From CBDCUW01 sp965222745 (GTDB lineage Bacteria; Planctomycetota; Planctomycetia; Pirellulales; Pirellulaceae): a stretch of DNA of 64,000 bases. The stretch is taken from contig CBDCUW010000004.1 of assembly GCA_965222745.1 (NCBI GenBank), forward strand, positions 2,108,001 through 2,172,000. Direction: 5' to 3'. Below the pieces are notes generated by a model. That model had not been told where the DNA came from. It saw only the letters and a program-made list of their open reading frames with translations, and did not search any database. This document shows, one piece after another, positions 26,907 through 36,800 of the stretch. Position 1 is the first letter of the stretch; every line of letters starts with the position of its first letter. The translations under genes and the position numbers were made by a program.

Positions 26907-29900
26907 ATGCGATTCCGTCACTTGCTTGACCGATCGGATTTCACTCGGCGCTGCAGACAAGCAGCTCGGCGTCGGCGACGCGTGTTGGTCGAGTTGTTGG
27001 AGGACCGCCGTCTGTTGGCGACGTTCACGGTGGTCACCGGCGGTGATGCCGGATCGGGAACCTGCACCGCAGGCCAATGCACACTACGAGACGCGGTCAT
27101 CGCCGCCAACGGCAGCGCGGGCGCCGATGAGATTCGATTTCACCCTTCGGTTACCGGCACGATCAGTCTGACCGCAGCTGGTGGCGAATTGCAGGTCACC
27201 GACCCCGTTTCGATCATCGGTCCGGGCGCAGGTCAATTGACGGTCCAAGCTGATGCGGCGGCGACCGAGTTCCGTGTGATGGATGTGCTGCCGGGCGGCG
27301 GCGATGTCGCGATCGAAGGGCTGACGTTGACCGGCGGTCGGGTCCTTTCGGAGGCGGGTGGTGCAATCCGTTTTCAATCGACCGACACGCTGACGATCCG
27401 CAGCAGCACGATCACCGGCAACCAGGCTGCTAACGGAGGCGGGATCTACAGTCTGTACGAAGGCAACGTGGTGATCACTGACAGTTCGGTCTCAGGCAAC
27501 ACGGCAGTCTATGGCGCCGGTGGCGGTGTCCAAGCAGTCGACGGCGACATCACGGTGACTTCCAGCGTGATCGATAGCAACGAGGCGTTGAACTCCGGCG
27601 GCGGACTGTTTGCTCAGCACGGCGGCAACGTCACATTGACCGACAGCGACCTGACCAACAACCGCGTCACCTACGCCGGGTACAACGGCGCGGGGCTCAA
27701 TGGTGGCGATGGCAATGTCACCATCACCGGCAGCACGATCACCGGCAATACTTCGGCCGGTGACGGAGGCGGCATCTACAACTACGGCGGCACGGTCACG
27801 ATCGCCGATACCGACATCAGCAACAACGATGCCGCTTACAGTGGCGGCGGTATTTTGAATGAGACGGCGGCGGTTTCGATTTCCAACACGACCATCACCA
27901 ACAATCGCGCGCTGTACGGCGACGGTGGAGGTGTGGCGACCGGAAACGGGAATGTCACTTTGACTCGCAGTACCATCAGCGGGAATCGTTCAGTCGATTC
28001 CGGCGGCGGCGTTTCGACCAACACCGGGTCGGTGATCGGATTGGCAAGTACCATTTCGGGCAACTCTGCCGGTGACGGCGGCGGTGGTATCTCTTCGCTT
28101 TCGGGCCTGGTCGCGTTGACCAACGTGACGCTTTCGGGCAACAACGGCAACACCGACGGCGGCGGTATTCAGTCGGTCAGCGCACCGATTCGCTTGGTCA
28201 ACAGCACGGTCACCGCCAATCACGCCGGTGACGATGGCGGCGGAATCGGAATGGCCGACAACAACGACGGAGAATCGTTGTCGATTGAAAACTCGATTGT
28301 CGCGCAGAACACGTCGGCGATGAACAATCCTGACTTCACCGCGCCTGGAGGTGGGGGAGCCAATCTGCAGGTTTTCAATAGTTTGATCGGGGACAACGAA
28401 GGAACCACGCTTGCTCCTTCCGCACTGCTCGGCGGCGTGCCTCAACCCGATGCTCAGGGCAACCTGGTGGGAGGCGGTCCCAATCCAAACATCAACCCGA
28501 TGCTCGGAACACTCGCGTTCAATGGCGGTACGACTCAGACTCACGCGCTGCTTGGCGGCAGCCTGGCGATCGATGCTGGTGACGACGCGTTGGCGATCGA
28601 TCCTGGTGCGGACGGTTTGCCCGGCGGTGGTGATGATACGCCGCTGACCAGCGACCAGCGTGAGTTTCCGTTTCTGCGCTTCGTCGACAGTGGAAGCGGC
28701 GCGGCAACCGTCGACATGGGAGCCGTTGAATTCCAGCCCGCTCCCGTCTTCCTGGTCGATACCGACACCGATATCGTCGACGGCGATCTCAGCGCCGGAA
28801 ATCGCAGTTTGCGTGAAGTCATTCAATTGACCAACGCCAGCGTCGGCCTCGATCTGGTTCGCATCGATCCAAGTGTGGCCGGAACCATCACGCTGCTTCC
28901 GGCTTTGGGATCGCTGACCATCACCGATCCAGTGTCCATCGCCGGTCCGGGCGCCGATCAATTGACCGTTGCACCTCAGGCCGGATCGTCGTTTCGGGTA
29001 TTCGATATCGCCGCGTCGGCAGGTGACGTTTCCATTTCGGGACTCACCCTGACTCGTGGTAACCCGAACGACGTTGGCGGCGCGATTTGGTTTCGATCCA
29101 CAGGAACTCTGCTGATCAGTCACAGTACTCTGCGAGCCAATCAAGCCACACAGGGGGCGGCCATTTTTAACGACGGCGGAACGGTGAACATCGTCGCCAG
29201 TACGCTGTCCGGCAATGATGCGAACTCTCACGGCGGCGGTGTCGCGGCGTTGGCCGGATCGATCCATGTGACGTCGTCCACCATTTCGGGTAACTCCTCC
29301 AACGGGTTTGGCGGCGGTATCTATAGCGTCGATGCGACGGTCAGCTTGATCAATTCCACCGTGACTTTGAATCAAGCCGGCTTGCAGGGGGGCGGTGTCG
29401 GCTTGATCGACGACGATGGCGGTGAAACACTGACCATTGAAAACTCGATTGTCGCCGCCAACACGGCGCTCAACGATGCTGATTTCATTGCACCGGGCGC
29501 TCCGGGAACCAACTTGAATGTTGATTTCAGCTTGATCGGTGACAACTCAGGCACGACGCTGGCCGAATCGGTGATCATTGGCGGCACCCCGCAGCCCGAT
29601 GCGCGCGGCAACCTGATTGGCGGCGGAGCCAATCCGGTAATCAGTCCGTTAGTGGATCCGCTGGGTGACAACGGTGGTCCCACACCGACACATGCTTTGC
29701 GCGACGGCAGCCTGGCGATCGACCGTGGCGGCAGCCATCTTTTGCCGTCGGACGCGTTTGACATTGATGGCGATGGTGATTTGGCCGAAACGTTGCCCAC
29801 CGATCAACGTGGTGCGGGCCGATTGGTGGGAGCCGGACTGGATATCGGCGCCTTCGAAATCCCACCGGTCGCCTCGGTGACTTGGGAAATGCCCGAAGAC

Positions 29901-32330
29901 ATCACCTTCGGAACTCTCTTGGGTGCGACGCAGTTGGATGCAACGGCCAACACGCCCGGGACGTTTGTCTACACGCCCGATGTTGGGACTCAGTTGAATG
30001 TTGGCAACGGCCAGGTGCTTTCGGTTGTTTTCACACCGGACGACCTGCTGGCTTTCCAAGCGGCGACCGCCACCACGCAGATCAATGTGTTGAAGGGCGA
30101 CCCGGTGATCACTTGGGACGACCCCGCCGACATTGACTTTGGCACGCAGCTCAGCGCAACCCAATTGAACGCGACGGCAGATGTTAACGGAACGTTTGTC
30201 TATTCGCCGGGCATTGGAACGACTCTTGACGGAGGCGCCAGCCAACCGTTGATGGTGACCTTCACGCCCGATGACACCGCCAACTACAACGTCGTTTCCG
30301 CAACGGTGAATATCAACGTCAATCCGGTCGATCCGGTGATCACCTGGAACGATCCCGCCGATATCGTTTTTGGTACGCCGCTGAGCGCCACGCAGTTGAA
30401 TGCCACGGCCGACGTGGCCGGCACCTTCGTTTACAATCCGGCAATCGACACCATTCTAAATGCGGGTACCGGCCAGCAGCTTTCGGTCACTTTCACACCC
30501 GACCAGACGGCCAATCACAACGTCGTACAGGCGACGGTGATGATCAGTGTTTCCAAAGCAGATCCTGTCATCACTTGGAACGATCCGGCCGATATCTCTG
30601 TCGGCACGCAGTTGAGCGCCACGCAGCTGAACGCGACGGCCGACGTGGCCGGCACGTTTGTTTACGACCCGGCAGCCGGAACGACCTTGCCGGCCGGAAA
30701 CGGGCAGACGCTTGGCGTGACGTTTACCCCCGATGACACAGCCAACTACAACGTCGTGCAAGCGACCGCCCAGGTCAACGTTACCGCGTCGCTTGACTAC
30801 GGCGACGCGCCAGCTAGCTATCCGGTGACGCTTGCCGACGACGGTGCACGACACGTCGTCGGTTCGCTGCGATTGGGTGCGGATATCGACATCGATGCCG
30901 ACGGCAATCCAACGGCTGCGGCCGATGGCGACGGGGCCGACGAGGATGGCGTTTCGGTGATCGCCAATCCCGTGGCCGATCCCACAACCGATACCGTTGC
31001 CAGTTTTCTGGTGACCGCTTCGGCGACCAGCTTATTGGACGCCTGGGTCGACTTCAATGGCGACGGTGACTGGGACGATGCCGGTGAGCAGATCGCGACC
31101 AGCGCGGCTTTGTCTGCCGGTCCCAACGTCATCTCCTACCTCGTCCCGGCCGGCGCAACGGCTGGCGATACCGCGGCGCGATTCCGAGTCAGTTCGGCGG
31201 GCAACCTGGCACCCACCGGTGAAGCCGCCGATGGCGAAGTCGAAGATTACATCGTGGCGATTCTGGACGGATCAGCTGCGCCCGATGCAACGGTGATGTC
31301 GCCCGCGACCACCACGATCGTTCGCTTTGACCAGGGTGACAGCAACGTCGGTGACGGCCAGGTCACTTTGATGGACGCACCGACCGACGCGATCGGCCGC
31401 CTGGATGTTCAGTCGGGCGACACCGACGATACGGTCACAGTCGATCTTTCCGGAGACGGAATTCCGGCAGCGGGATTGAAACTGGATGCGATGTCGGGCG
31501 ACAACACGTTGGCCGTGATCGGGCAATCGCCGTTCGATCTTACCGATACCGGAAATGTCGACGCGACCAACTTTATCAACGTCGACCTTACGGACGCCAG
31601 CGCCAACACGATCACGATCGATGCTGCATCGGTCAGCCAACTGTCGCCGGCCAACAACACGATTGCCGTGATTGGAAGCGAAGGTGATGCCATCGACTTT
31701 GCCGACGCTGCCGATTGGGGCATGACCGAGCCGGCGATCGCCGGCGGCCGGTTCATTCGCGTCGCGACGAATGCCGAAACGGGCCAAGTCGTTGAAATCG
31801 ATTTGCCCGATCCGTGGCAAAACCCAATCGAAGCGTCCGATGTGAACAACGATCGAAGGGTATCGGCCAGTGATGCACTGCGAGTGATCAACGAGCTGAG
31901 CCGTCGCAACTTCTCGGACGAAAACTCCGAAACGCTCAATGATGCGATTTCCACCACGCCCTGGCCGGGAGTCTACTTCGATCAAAACGGTGACGGCAGA
32001 GCCTCGGCACTGGATGCGTTGCGGGTGATCAATCGAATGGCCCAGATTGCCAACGGTGGTTCTGGCGAGGCGGAGTCGATTGTCGGTCAGTTCTCCGAAC
32101 CGGCATCGCGTCGCGATTTCGGAGAAATCGCCGACAGAGTTGTCTTCGCGGCCAGCAGCCAAAGCATCGAAGTCCCCCTTGGCGATTTTGCCGAGATCGA
32201 TTCGGCGACCCAACCGGCGAAGCGGTCGACCGAGATTGCGGGCCAAACACGTTCGGGCGTTTCACAGTCTGCGGTCGACCAGTTGCTGTCCGACGAGTCG
32301 TTTGCGGCGGCCGACTACTGGGGAATGTAG
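26907..32330 (+). CDS. Giant secreted protein (LEPR-XLL-like, CSLREA/Pmp-like repeats, MBG-like repeats, GEVED, dockerin-like)
   Basis: 1807 residues. An arginine-rich leader is followed by the motif LEDRRLLA (31-38), a LEPR-XLL variant. Residues about 40-90 carry a CSLREA-type start (FTVVTGGDAGSG, GQCTLRDAVIAAN). About 110-600 and 640-970 are right-handed beta-helix repeats with Pmp-like G-G-A/G-I motifs (SGGGILNE, DGGGIYNYG), each closed by a 'LGGSLAIDAGDD'-type anchor segment. Residues 989-1296 are four 77-residue repeats starting near VITWNDPADI. About 1296-1450 is a GEVED domain (LDYGDAPASYP, AWVDFNGDGDWDDAGEQI). Two dockerin-like repeats (DVNNDRRVSASDALRVI, DQNGDGRASALDALRVI) lie near the C-terminus. 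Probably an extracellular adhesive or matrix protein. Its 3' end overlaps the convergent gene by 16 bases. Confidence 0.85.
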   Translation: MRFRHLLDRSDFTRRCRQAARRRRRVLVELLEDRRLLATFTVVTGGDAGSGTCTAGQCTLRDAVIAANGSAGADEIRFHPSVTGTISLTAAGGELQVTDPVSIIGPGAGQLTVQADAAATEFRVMDVLPGGGDVAIEGLTLTGGRVLSEAGGAIRFQSTDTLTIRSSTITGNQAANGGGIYSLYEGNVVITDSSVSGNTAVYGAGGGVQAVDGDITVTSSVIDSNEALNSGGGLFAQHGGNVTLTDSDLTNNRVTYAGYNGAGLNGGDGNVTITGSTITGNTSAGDGGGIYNYGGTVTIADTDISNNDAAYSGGGILNETAAVSISNTTITNNRALYGDGGGVATGNGNVTLTRSTISGNRSVDSGGGVSTNTGSVIGLASTISGNSAGDGGGGISSLSGLVALTNVTLSGNNGNTDGGGIQSVSAPIRLVNSTVTANHAGDDGGGIGMADNNDGESLSIENSIVAQNTSAMNNPDFTAPGGGGANLQVFNSLIGDNEGTTLAPSALLGGVPQPDAQGNLVGGGPNPNINPMLGTLAFNGGTTQTHALLGGSLAIDAGDDALAIDPGADGLPGGGDDTPLTSDQREFPFLRFVDSGSGAATVDMGAVEFQPAPVFLVDTDTDIVDGDLSAGNRSLREVIQLTNASVGLDLVRIDPSVAGTITLLPALGSLTITDPVSIAGPGADQLTVAPQAGSSFRVFDIAASAGDVSISGLTLTRGNPNDVGGAIWFRSTGTLLISHSTLRANQATQGAAIFNDGGTVNIVASTLSGNDANSHGGGVAALAGSIHVTSSTISGNSSNGFGGGIYSVDATVSLINSTVTLNQAGLQGGGVGLIDDDGGETLTIENSIVAANTALNDADFIAPGAPGTNLNVDFSLIGDNSGTTLAESVIIGGTPQPDARGNLIGGGANPVISPLVDPLGDNGGPTPTHALRDGSLAIDRGGSHLLPSDAFDIDGDGDLAETLPTDQRGAGRLVGAGLDIGAFEIPPVASVTWEMPEDITFGTLLGATQLDATANTPGTFVYTPDVGTQLNVGNGQVLSVVFTPDDLLAFQAATATTQINVLKGDPVITWDDPADIDFGTQLSATQLNATADVNGTFVYSPGIGTTLDGGASQPLMVTFTPDDTANYNVVSATVNINVNPVDPVITWNDPADIVFGTPLSATQLNATADVAGTFVYNPAIDTILNAGTGQQLSVTFTPDQTANHNVVQATVMISVSKADPVITWNDPADISVGTQLSATQLNATADVAGTFVYDPAAGTTLPAGNGQTLGVTFTPDDTANYNVVQATAQVNVTASLDYGDAPASYPVTLADDGARHVVGSLRLGADIDIDADGNPTAAADGDGADEDGVSVIANPVADPTTDTVASFLVTASATSLLDAWVDFNGDGDWDDAGEQIATSAALSAGPNVISYLVPAGATAGDTAARFRVSSAGNLAPTGEAADGEVEDYIVAILDGSAAPDATVMSPATTTIVRFDQGDSNVGDGQVTLMDAPTDAIGRLDVQSGDTDDTVTVDLSGDGIPAAGLKLDAMSGDNTLAVIGQSPFDLTDTGNVDATNFINVDLTDASANTITIDAASVSQLSPANNTIAVIGSEGDAIDFADAADWGMTEPAIAGGRFIRVATNAETGQVVEIDLPDPWQNPIEASDVNNDRRVSASDALRVINELSRRNFSDENSETLNDAISTTPWPGVYFDQNGDGRASALDALRVINRMAQIANGGSGEAESIVGQFSEPASRRDFGEIADRVVFAASSQSIEVPLGDFAEIDSATQPAKRSTEIAGQTRSGVSQSAVDQLLSDESFAAADYWGM
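29871..30794 (+). repeat. Four in-frame tandem repeats of exactly 231 bp
   Basis: Copies begin at 29871, 30102, 30333 and 30564, each 231 bases (77 codons). The later three start with P-V-I-T-W and continue with D-P-A-D-I, then LSATQLNATADV; the first copy is the most diverged (VTWEMPEDI). They encode MBG-like immunoglobulin-type modules of the surface protein. The constant period with sequence drift suggests ancient duplication and possible copy-number variation among strains. Confidence 0.9.
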
Positions 32331-33775
32331 TTCAGCGTGTAATAGGCTTCGGCGTGCAGCAGTGGATCGCCTGCTTGGGAACGCACACCGGCGCTGTGCA
32401 GCTCGTGAATGTGGCCTTCTTGAAGTCCGTCGACGAAGAGCCGCACACTTTTACCATCCTCGGCGACCGTCGCTTTGGTGATGGTCGGTTCCGTATGATC
32501 GACTTCGGGACTGCCGTAGGCGGATTGGAAGATGTAGGTGTAGGTCGTCATCTCGTACGAATCGAGCTTCGCGGCGGATGCTCGGTCGACCGGTTGGGTG
32601 AAGGTCAGTTCGAACCCGTCCGGCTTGGCCCGCATTTCATGAATTTCAAACGGAGTTTTTCCGGTCCAATCGACCCGTTCCACGGCGAACGGCAATCGTC
32701 CCCGCGATCCCCAGCCACGGTTGGTTCCGCCGACGAACATTTTTCCGTTGGGACTGATCTCCAGTCCCAGCGATCCGCTGCCAAAATTCTCCAGGAACGG
32801 AAAGCAAACACCCTGGTAGTGGCCATCGACTTTTTCCAAATAGCATCGCATCACGGTGCTGTGAGATTGGTCGGTCACAAACATTTGGTTTTGAAACGGC
32901 CCGAACTCGCCGCCGGTGGTATCGCAAGCGACGCCGGCAGCCGACTTGCCCATTTTGTTGTAGGGGAACAAAACCGCCGGCGGCTCGTACAACGGCAACC
33001 TCTTTGCTTCGGTCATGAAACGGCTGCCGCTCTTGGGTTCTTCCGGTTTTGGCCCCATGAACGATTCGGCGAGGCTGTACCATTGAAATCCGCCCGGATG
33101 CCCGACGAACTTTCCTTCGGGCAGGTGCTTCAGTGCGCACGTTCCGTTCCAGGGACCTTGGTTATCGGTATAGAACATGTCGCCCAGGTGATTGGCGCCG
33201 ATTCCGCCGGGCGAACGAATACCGCTGACCGTCGGCACCATTTCTCCGTGCGACGTCACCCGCACACACCAGCCACGATAGGGAACGTTGCTGTTGAACG
33301 ATCCAGTCAGGCAAAGCACGACCCAGATGTCGCCATTGCGATCGAATTTCGATCCAAATGCGTACTCGTGGTAATCGCCTGAGATCTCCCAGCCGTCGTT
33401 GACGACTTCGAATTCGTCCGCTTCGCCGTCGCCGTCGGCATCACGCAGCCGCGAGACATCGCAGCGCTGGGTGACGTACAACCAACCGTCGCGCTCGGCC
33501 AGTGTCAGAGATTCGTGCAGGCCGTGAGCAAAACGTTTGAACTGCGAAGCATTCACTTGTTTGCCAAACGGATCCTCGATCATCCAGACTTCGCCGCGTC
33601 GCGAACAGACCGCCATTTTGCCGTCGGGCATCAACTGAAAACCGCTCGCTTCCAACACCACGCCTTCGGGAATTTCAAAGCGGGTGATCGGGTAATAGTC
33701 GGCTTCGGTTGGCGCGTCTTGAGCACAGGCGACGGAAGCGACCAATAACGATGCAACAGTGAGAATACGGATCAT
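32315..33775 (-). CDS. Secreted PQQ-type sugar dehydrogenase-like / membrane-bound dehydrogenase-domain protein
   Basis: 486 residues with a signal peptide ending near ACAQD. The sequence follows the beta-propeller of planctomycete 'membrane-bound dehydrogenase' and L-sorbosone dehydrogenase-like proteins: FEIPEGVVLEASGFQLMPDG, VCSRRGEVWMIEDPF, AHGLHESL, GVACDTTGGEFG and MFVGGTNRGWGSRG. It should act in the periplasm, but substrate and cofactor are uncertain. It lies 69 bases after the multihaem DUF1080 protein gene on the same strand, so an electron-donor/acceptor relationship is plausible. The stop lies inside the 3' end of the convergent giant-protein gene. Confidence 0.8.
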   Translation of the reverse strand: MIRILTVASLLVASVACAQDAPTEADYYPITRFEIPEGVVLEASGFQLMPDGKMAVCSRRGEVWMIEDPFGKQVNASQFKRFAHGLHESLTLAERDGWLYVTQRCDVSRLRDADGDGEADEFEVVNDGWEISGDYHEYAFGSKFDRNGDIWVVLCLTGSFNSNVPYRGWCVRVTSHGEMVPTVSGIRSPGGIGANHLGDMFYTDNQGPWNGTCALKHLPEGKFVGHPGGFQWYSLAESFMGPKPEEPKSGSRFMTEAKRLPLYEPPAVLFPYNKMGKSAAGVACDTTGGEFGPFQNQMFVTDQSHSTVMRCYLEKVDGHYQGVCFPFLENFGSGSLGLEISPNGKMFVGGTNRGWGSRGRLPFAVERVDWTGKTPFEIHEMRAKPDGFELTFTQPVDRASAAKLDSYEMTTYTYIFQSAYGSPEVDHTEPTITKATVAEDGKSVRLFVDGLQEGHIHELHSAGVRSQAGDPLLHAEAYYTLNYIPQ

Positions 33776-33844
33776 ATTTTTAGGAACGAGAATTCGGTGG
33801 AGAACAAAGTGGAACCAGTACGGTCAAGTTCGGCGATCGGGCGA

Positions 33845-36800
33845 CTACCAAACGATTTCTTGGTTGATTGTTTCGGGCCGGTCGACGGGAACCAGCACTT
33901 CGGTCTTTCCCTCGATTTGGCGAACGATCGGTTTGGCCGACGAAGTGACCCGGATGTTGACCGTGTCATCGACCAAATAGGAGCCGTCGTCTTGGGGTGA
34001 GACCTTTCCTGAAGCGATGCGAACATAGATGCGGCCGGCGATATCGGCGCCTTCCAACGGTGTCACTTTCAGTTGTCGCTGGAAAGTGCCGACCAATTCA
34101 CCTTTCACCGCAATCGGTTTGTCATCCACCATGAAGGCATCGCCTCGATACCGGAAAGTGGGCCGCCCGGACTTGTCCAGTCGATAACCGAGAAACTTGT
34201 AGCCTCGTTCTTTTACCGGTTCACTTGGCCAGGCCGCCTGTGAATCGGACAGGACCGCGACCGGCGAGGTTTTTTCGAGCGTCACCACGCTGCCGCCCAG
34301 GGGCATTTGGTTTCCCGGTCCGCGGCCGATCCAGTGTTTCGACGCATCGATGAATCGATCTTGCCAAATCAGCGTCAGTGACAAGTGATTGGCGTCCCAG
34401 CAGAGATTCGCTTTTTCGGGATAACCAACGGCGATCCCGCGCGGCGAAACTCCTTCGATGAAGTTTCGATAGATCACTGGCTTCTGATCGGCTTTCAACT
34501 CGATCATTCCGCCCACGATGCCTTCGGGGACGCCCCCCTTGGTTCCCTTTTCCAGGAAGGCCCACATTGCGGCGAGTTGTCTGTCGCGATCGCCATCATA
34601 GATGTCGGTCACGGTGCTCTTTCCTTCGGGGTAGCCGGTTGGCATGCGAGTTCCCGGCCGATACTTCTGCGGGTCGGGCAAATAACGATGAAACCAGTCT
34701 TCGCGAATTCGGCTGGCCATCGTGTCCAGGGCGATCGCTTGGATGCCAGTCGCTTTGAACTGCCCGAATGTATGACAACTGACACAGGCAAGGCCCTTGG
34801 CACCGACCATTTTTCGGCCGGTAGAAACGACTCGGTTTTCCGGTTGATCGATCACAGCGATCTCGGCGTCGGTTCTGGCGTCAAGATTGGCGAGCGCCCG
34901 GGACAAATGTTCGCCGGCCCGACCGAACCGGGGCATGAAAGTCTTCATGTAGGGACGACTTTTGTCGCCATCGGTGATCACTTTCTTCAACCAGTCTTGG
35001 CGTAGCTTGTCGCCGACACCGTCCAGTGGCGGCGGCAGCCGGCCTTCGTCACCCATTTCGGGGATCGTGCTGACAAAAAGTGGATTGCGATCCGATTCGG
35101 GACCACCCCGCCCACCGCGAATGTGGCAGGCATAGCAGTTCAGCGAAACCATGGTGTGCGCCAGCGCCATGTCGGCGGTCGGCTGGGCCTTGGGCGGGCC
35201 GGCATCGATGGCCGCCACCAATGACTCCGTTTGCGAATCGAGCAGTTCGTAGTTAGCGGCGCCCGTTTTGCCTCCGCCAGCCAGGCAACCTCCGGAATCA
35301 CAGTCGGCAAGCCCAGGCGCCGCCAACGACGATTCGATTCGTTTTCCGTCCAGCTGCCTTTGGTGACAAGCGGCACAGCCCAGTGAGGCGAACAGCTTGC
35401 GGCCCTTTTCGACCAACTGGGGCTGGAACACATACGCGTTGGGATCGACCTCTTCCGGTTCGGGATCGACGGGAAGCCCAGAATCGCTTCGTTCCATCTT
35501 GATCATCTTGTCGATCAGGCCCGACTTCACTCCCGGCCCAGCCCAATCGAGCGTTAAAACTTCCTCACCTCCCTTCTCAAAGTACTCCACCCGAATGGCA
35601 TGCAGTCCTTTGGTCAAGTTCAAACTTCCTTCGGTGGATTGGTTGGGGTGCACACCGTCGTTATCAGCAACTTTCTTGCCGTCGATGTACAACATGCTTC
35701 CGTCATCCGAGGAGAGCCGAAAGCTATATTTTCCGGCTTGATCGATCGGCAAAAAACCGTCGAAGCGAATCGCAAAATTCTCCGTCTGACCGGCAACGCC
35801 GATGTCCAACCCGCGAGAGACGCCAGTCTTGTCTGGCTGCAAATCGTCCAGGTCAGGCATCTTGTCCCAGCTGCCTTTGTACGAAGCGAATTTCATGTTC
35901 GGCTTCTTCGGCCGCCCGCCGCCGCTGCCGAAAGAGATGCTGGTGTCACCGGTAAGGTACTGTGCGACGTCGGTCCAGCCGTTGTCGCCCAGATTGATAT
36001 GCGGCATTCGTCCCGACGGTCGCACCGCCAACGGAACTTTCAAAAATGCTTGCAAACTTCCTCGCGAATACTTTTCACCCAGCGACACCAACGGCACCGA
36101 AGTGGCGCGGTTGACCTTCTTGCCATTTTGAGGCAGGTGACAAGCAACGCAGCCCGACTGGTGAAACAGCCGCTGGCCGTTGTCGGTATTGCCACGTTTG
36201 CCTCCCGAAAGGATCGACGCTTCGCCGACCAGAAAGCTTGTCAGTGCGATGGCGGCCTCGCGGCGCTCCGTTTCGTCCATTCCCGCCATCATGTCGGGCA
36301 TGGTCGTGCCCGGTTTGACGCCACGTGGATCGGCGATGTACTTCATCATCCATTCGGGATGCAATCGTGTTCCGACAGAATCAAGGATCGGTGCTTGCTT
36401 GGGTTGGATATGCCGGACCAACTGTTCGTCGGCGGCGTGGCAGGCAACACAATTCAATTCGGCCAGCAAAACCCGGCCGCCTTCGACACTTGCCGACGAG
36501 GATCCGTGGAACCGTTCAAAGCCGGGAACAATTGGACGGCGAGCTTCGGCCGCCACGTCGCGCGGTTTGACCCAAATGTTGCGGAAACGAACCGGGTTGC
36601 CGTGATTCTGCAAATAGATCGGCCCATCTTCGGGGCCTTCTTTGACCGGCGCCGCGCGCGTGGATCGCGGCAATTCGACGTCGCGATGAACGACGATGCC
36701 ATTGAGCCGCACGGTGATCTTTGCATCCGACGACTTCTTGCCGTCGGCATCGTACCGGGCCGCCGTGAAGTCGACGTCGTAAGTTTGCCAGACCAACGGC

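Noticed and set aside
27990..29375. Very long minus-strand open frame antisense to the second giant gene
   Set aside because: Arises from the repetitive, GC-biased codon use of the beta-helix repeats; the translation is Arg/Gly/Asp-rich with no domain.
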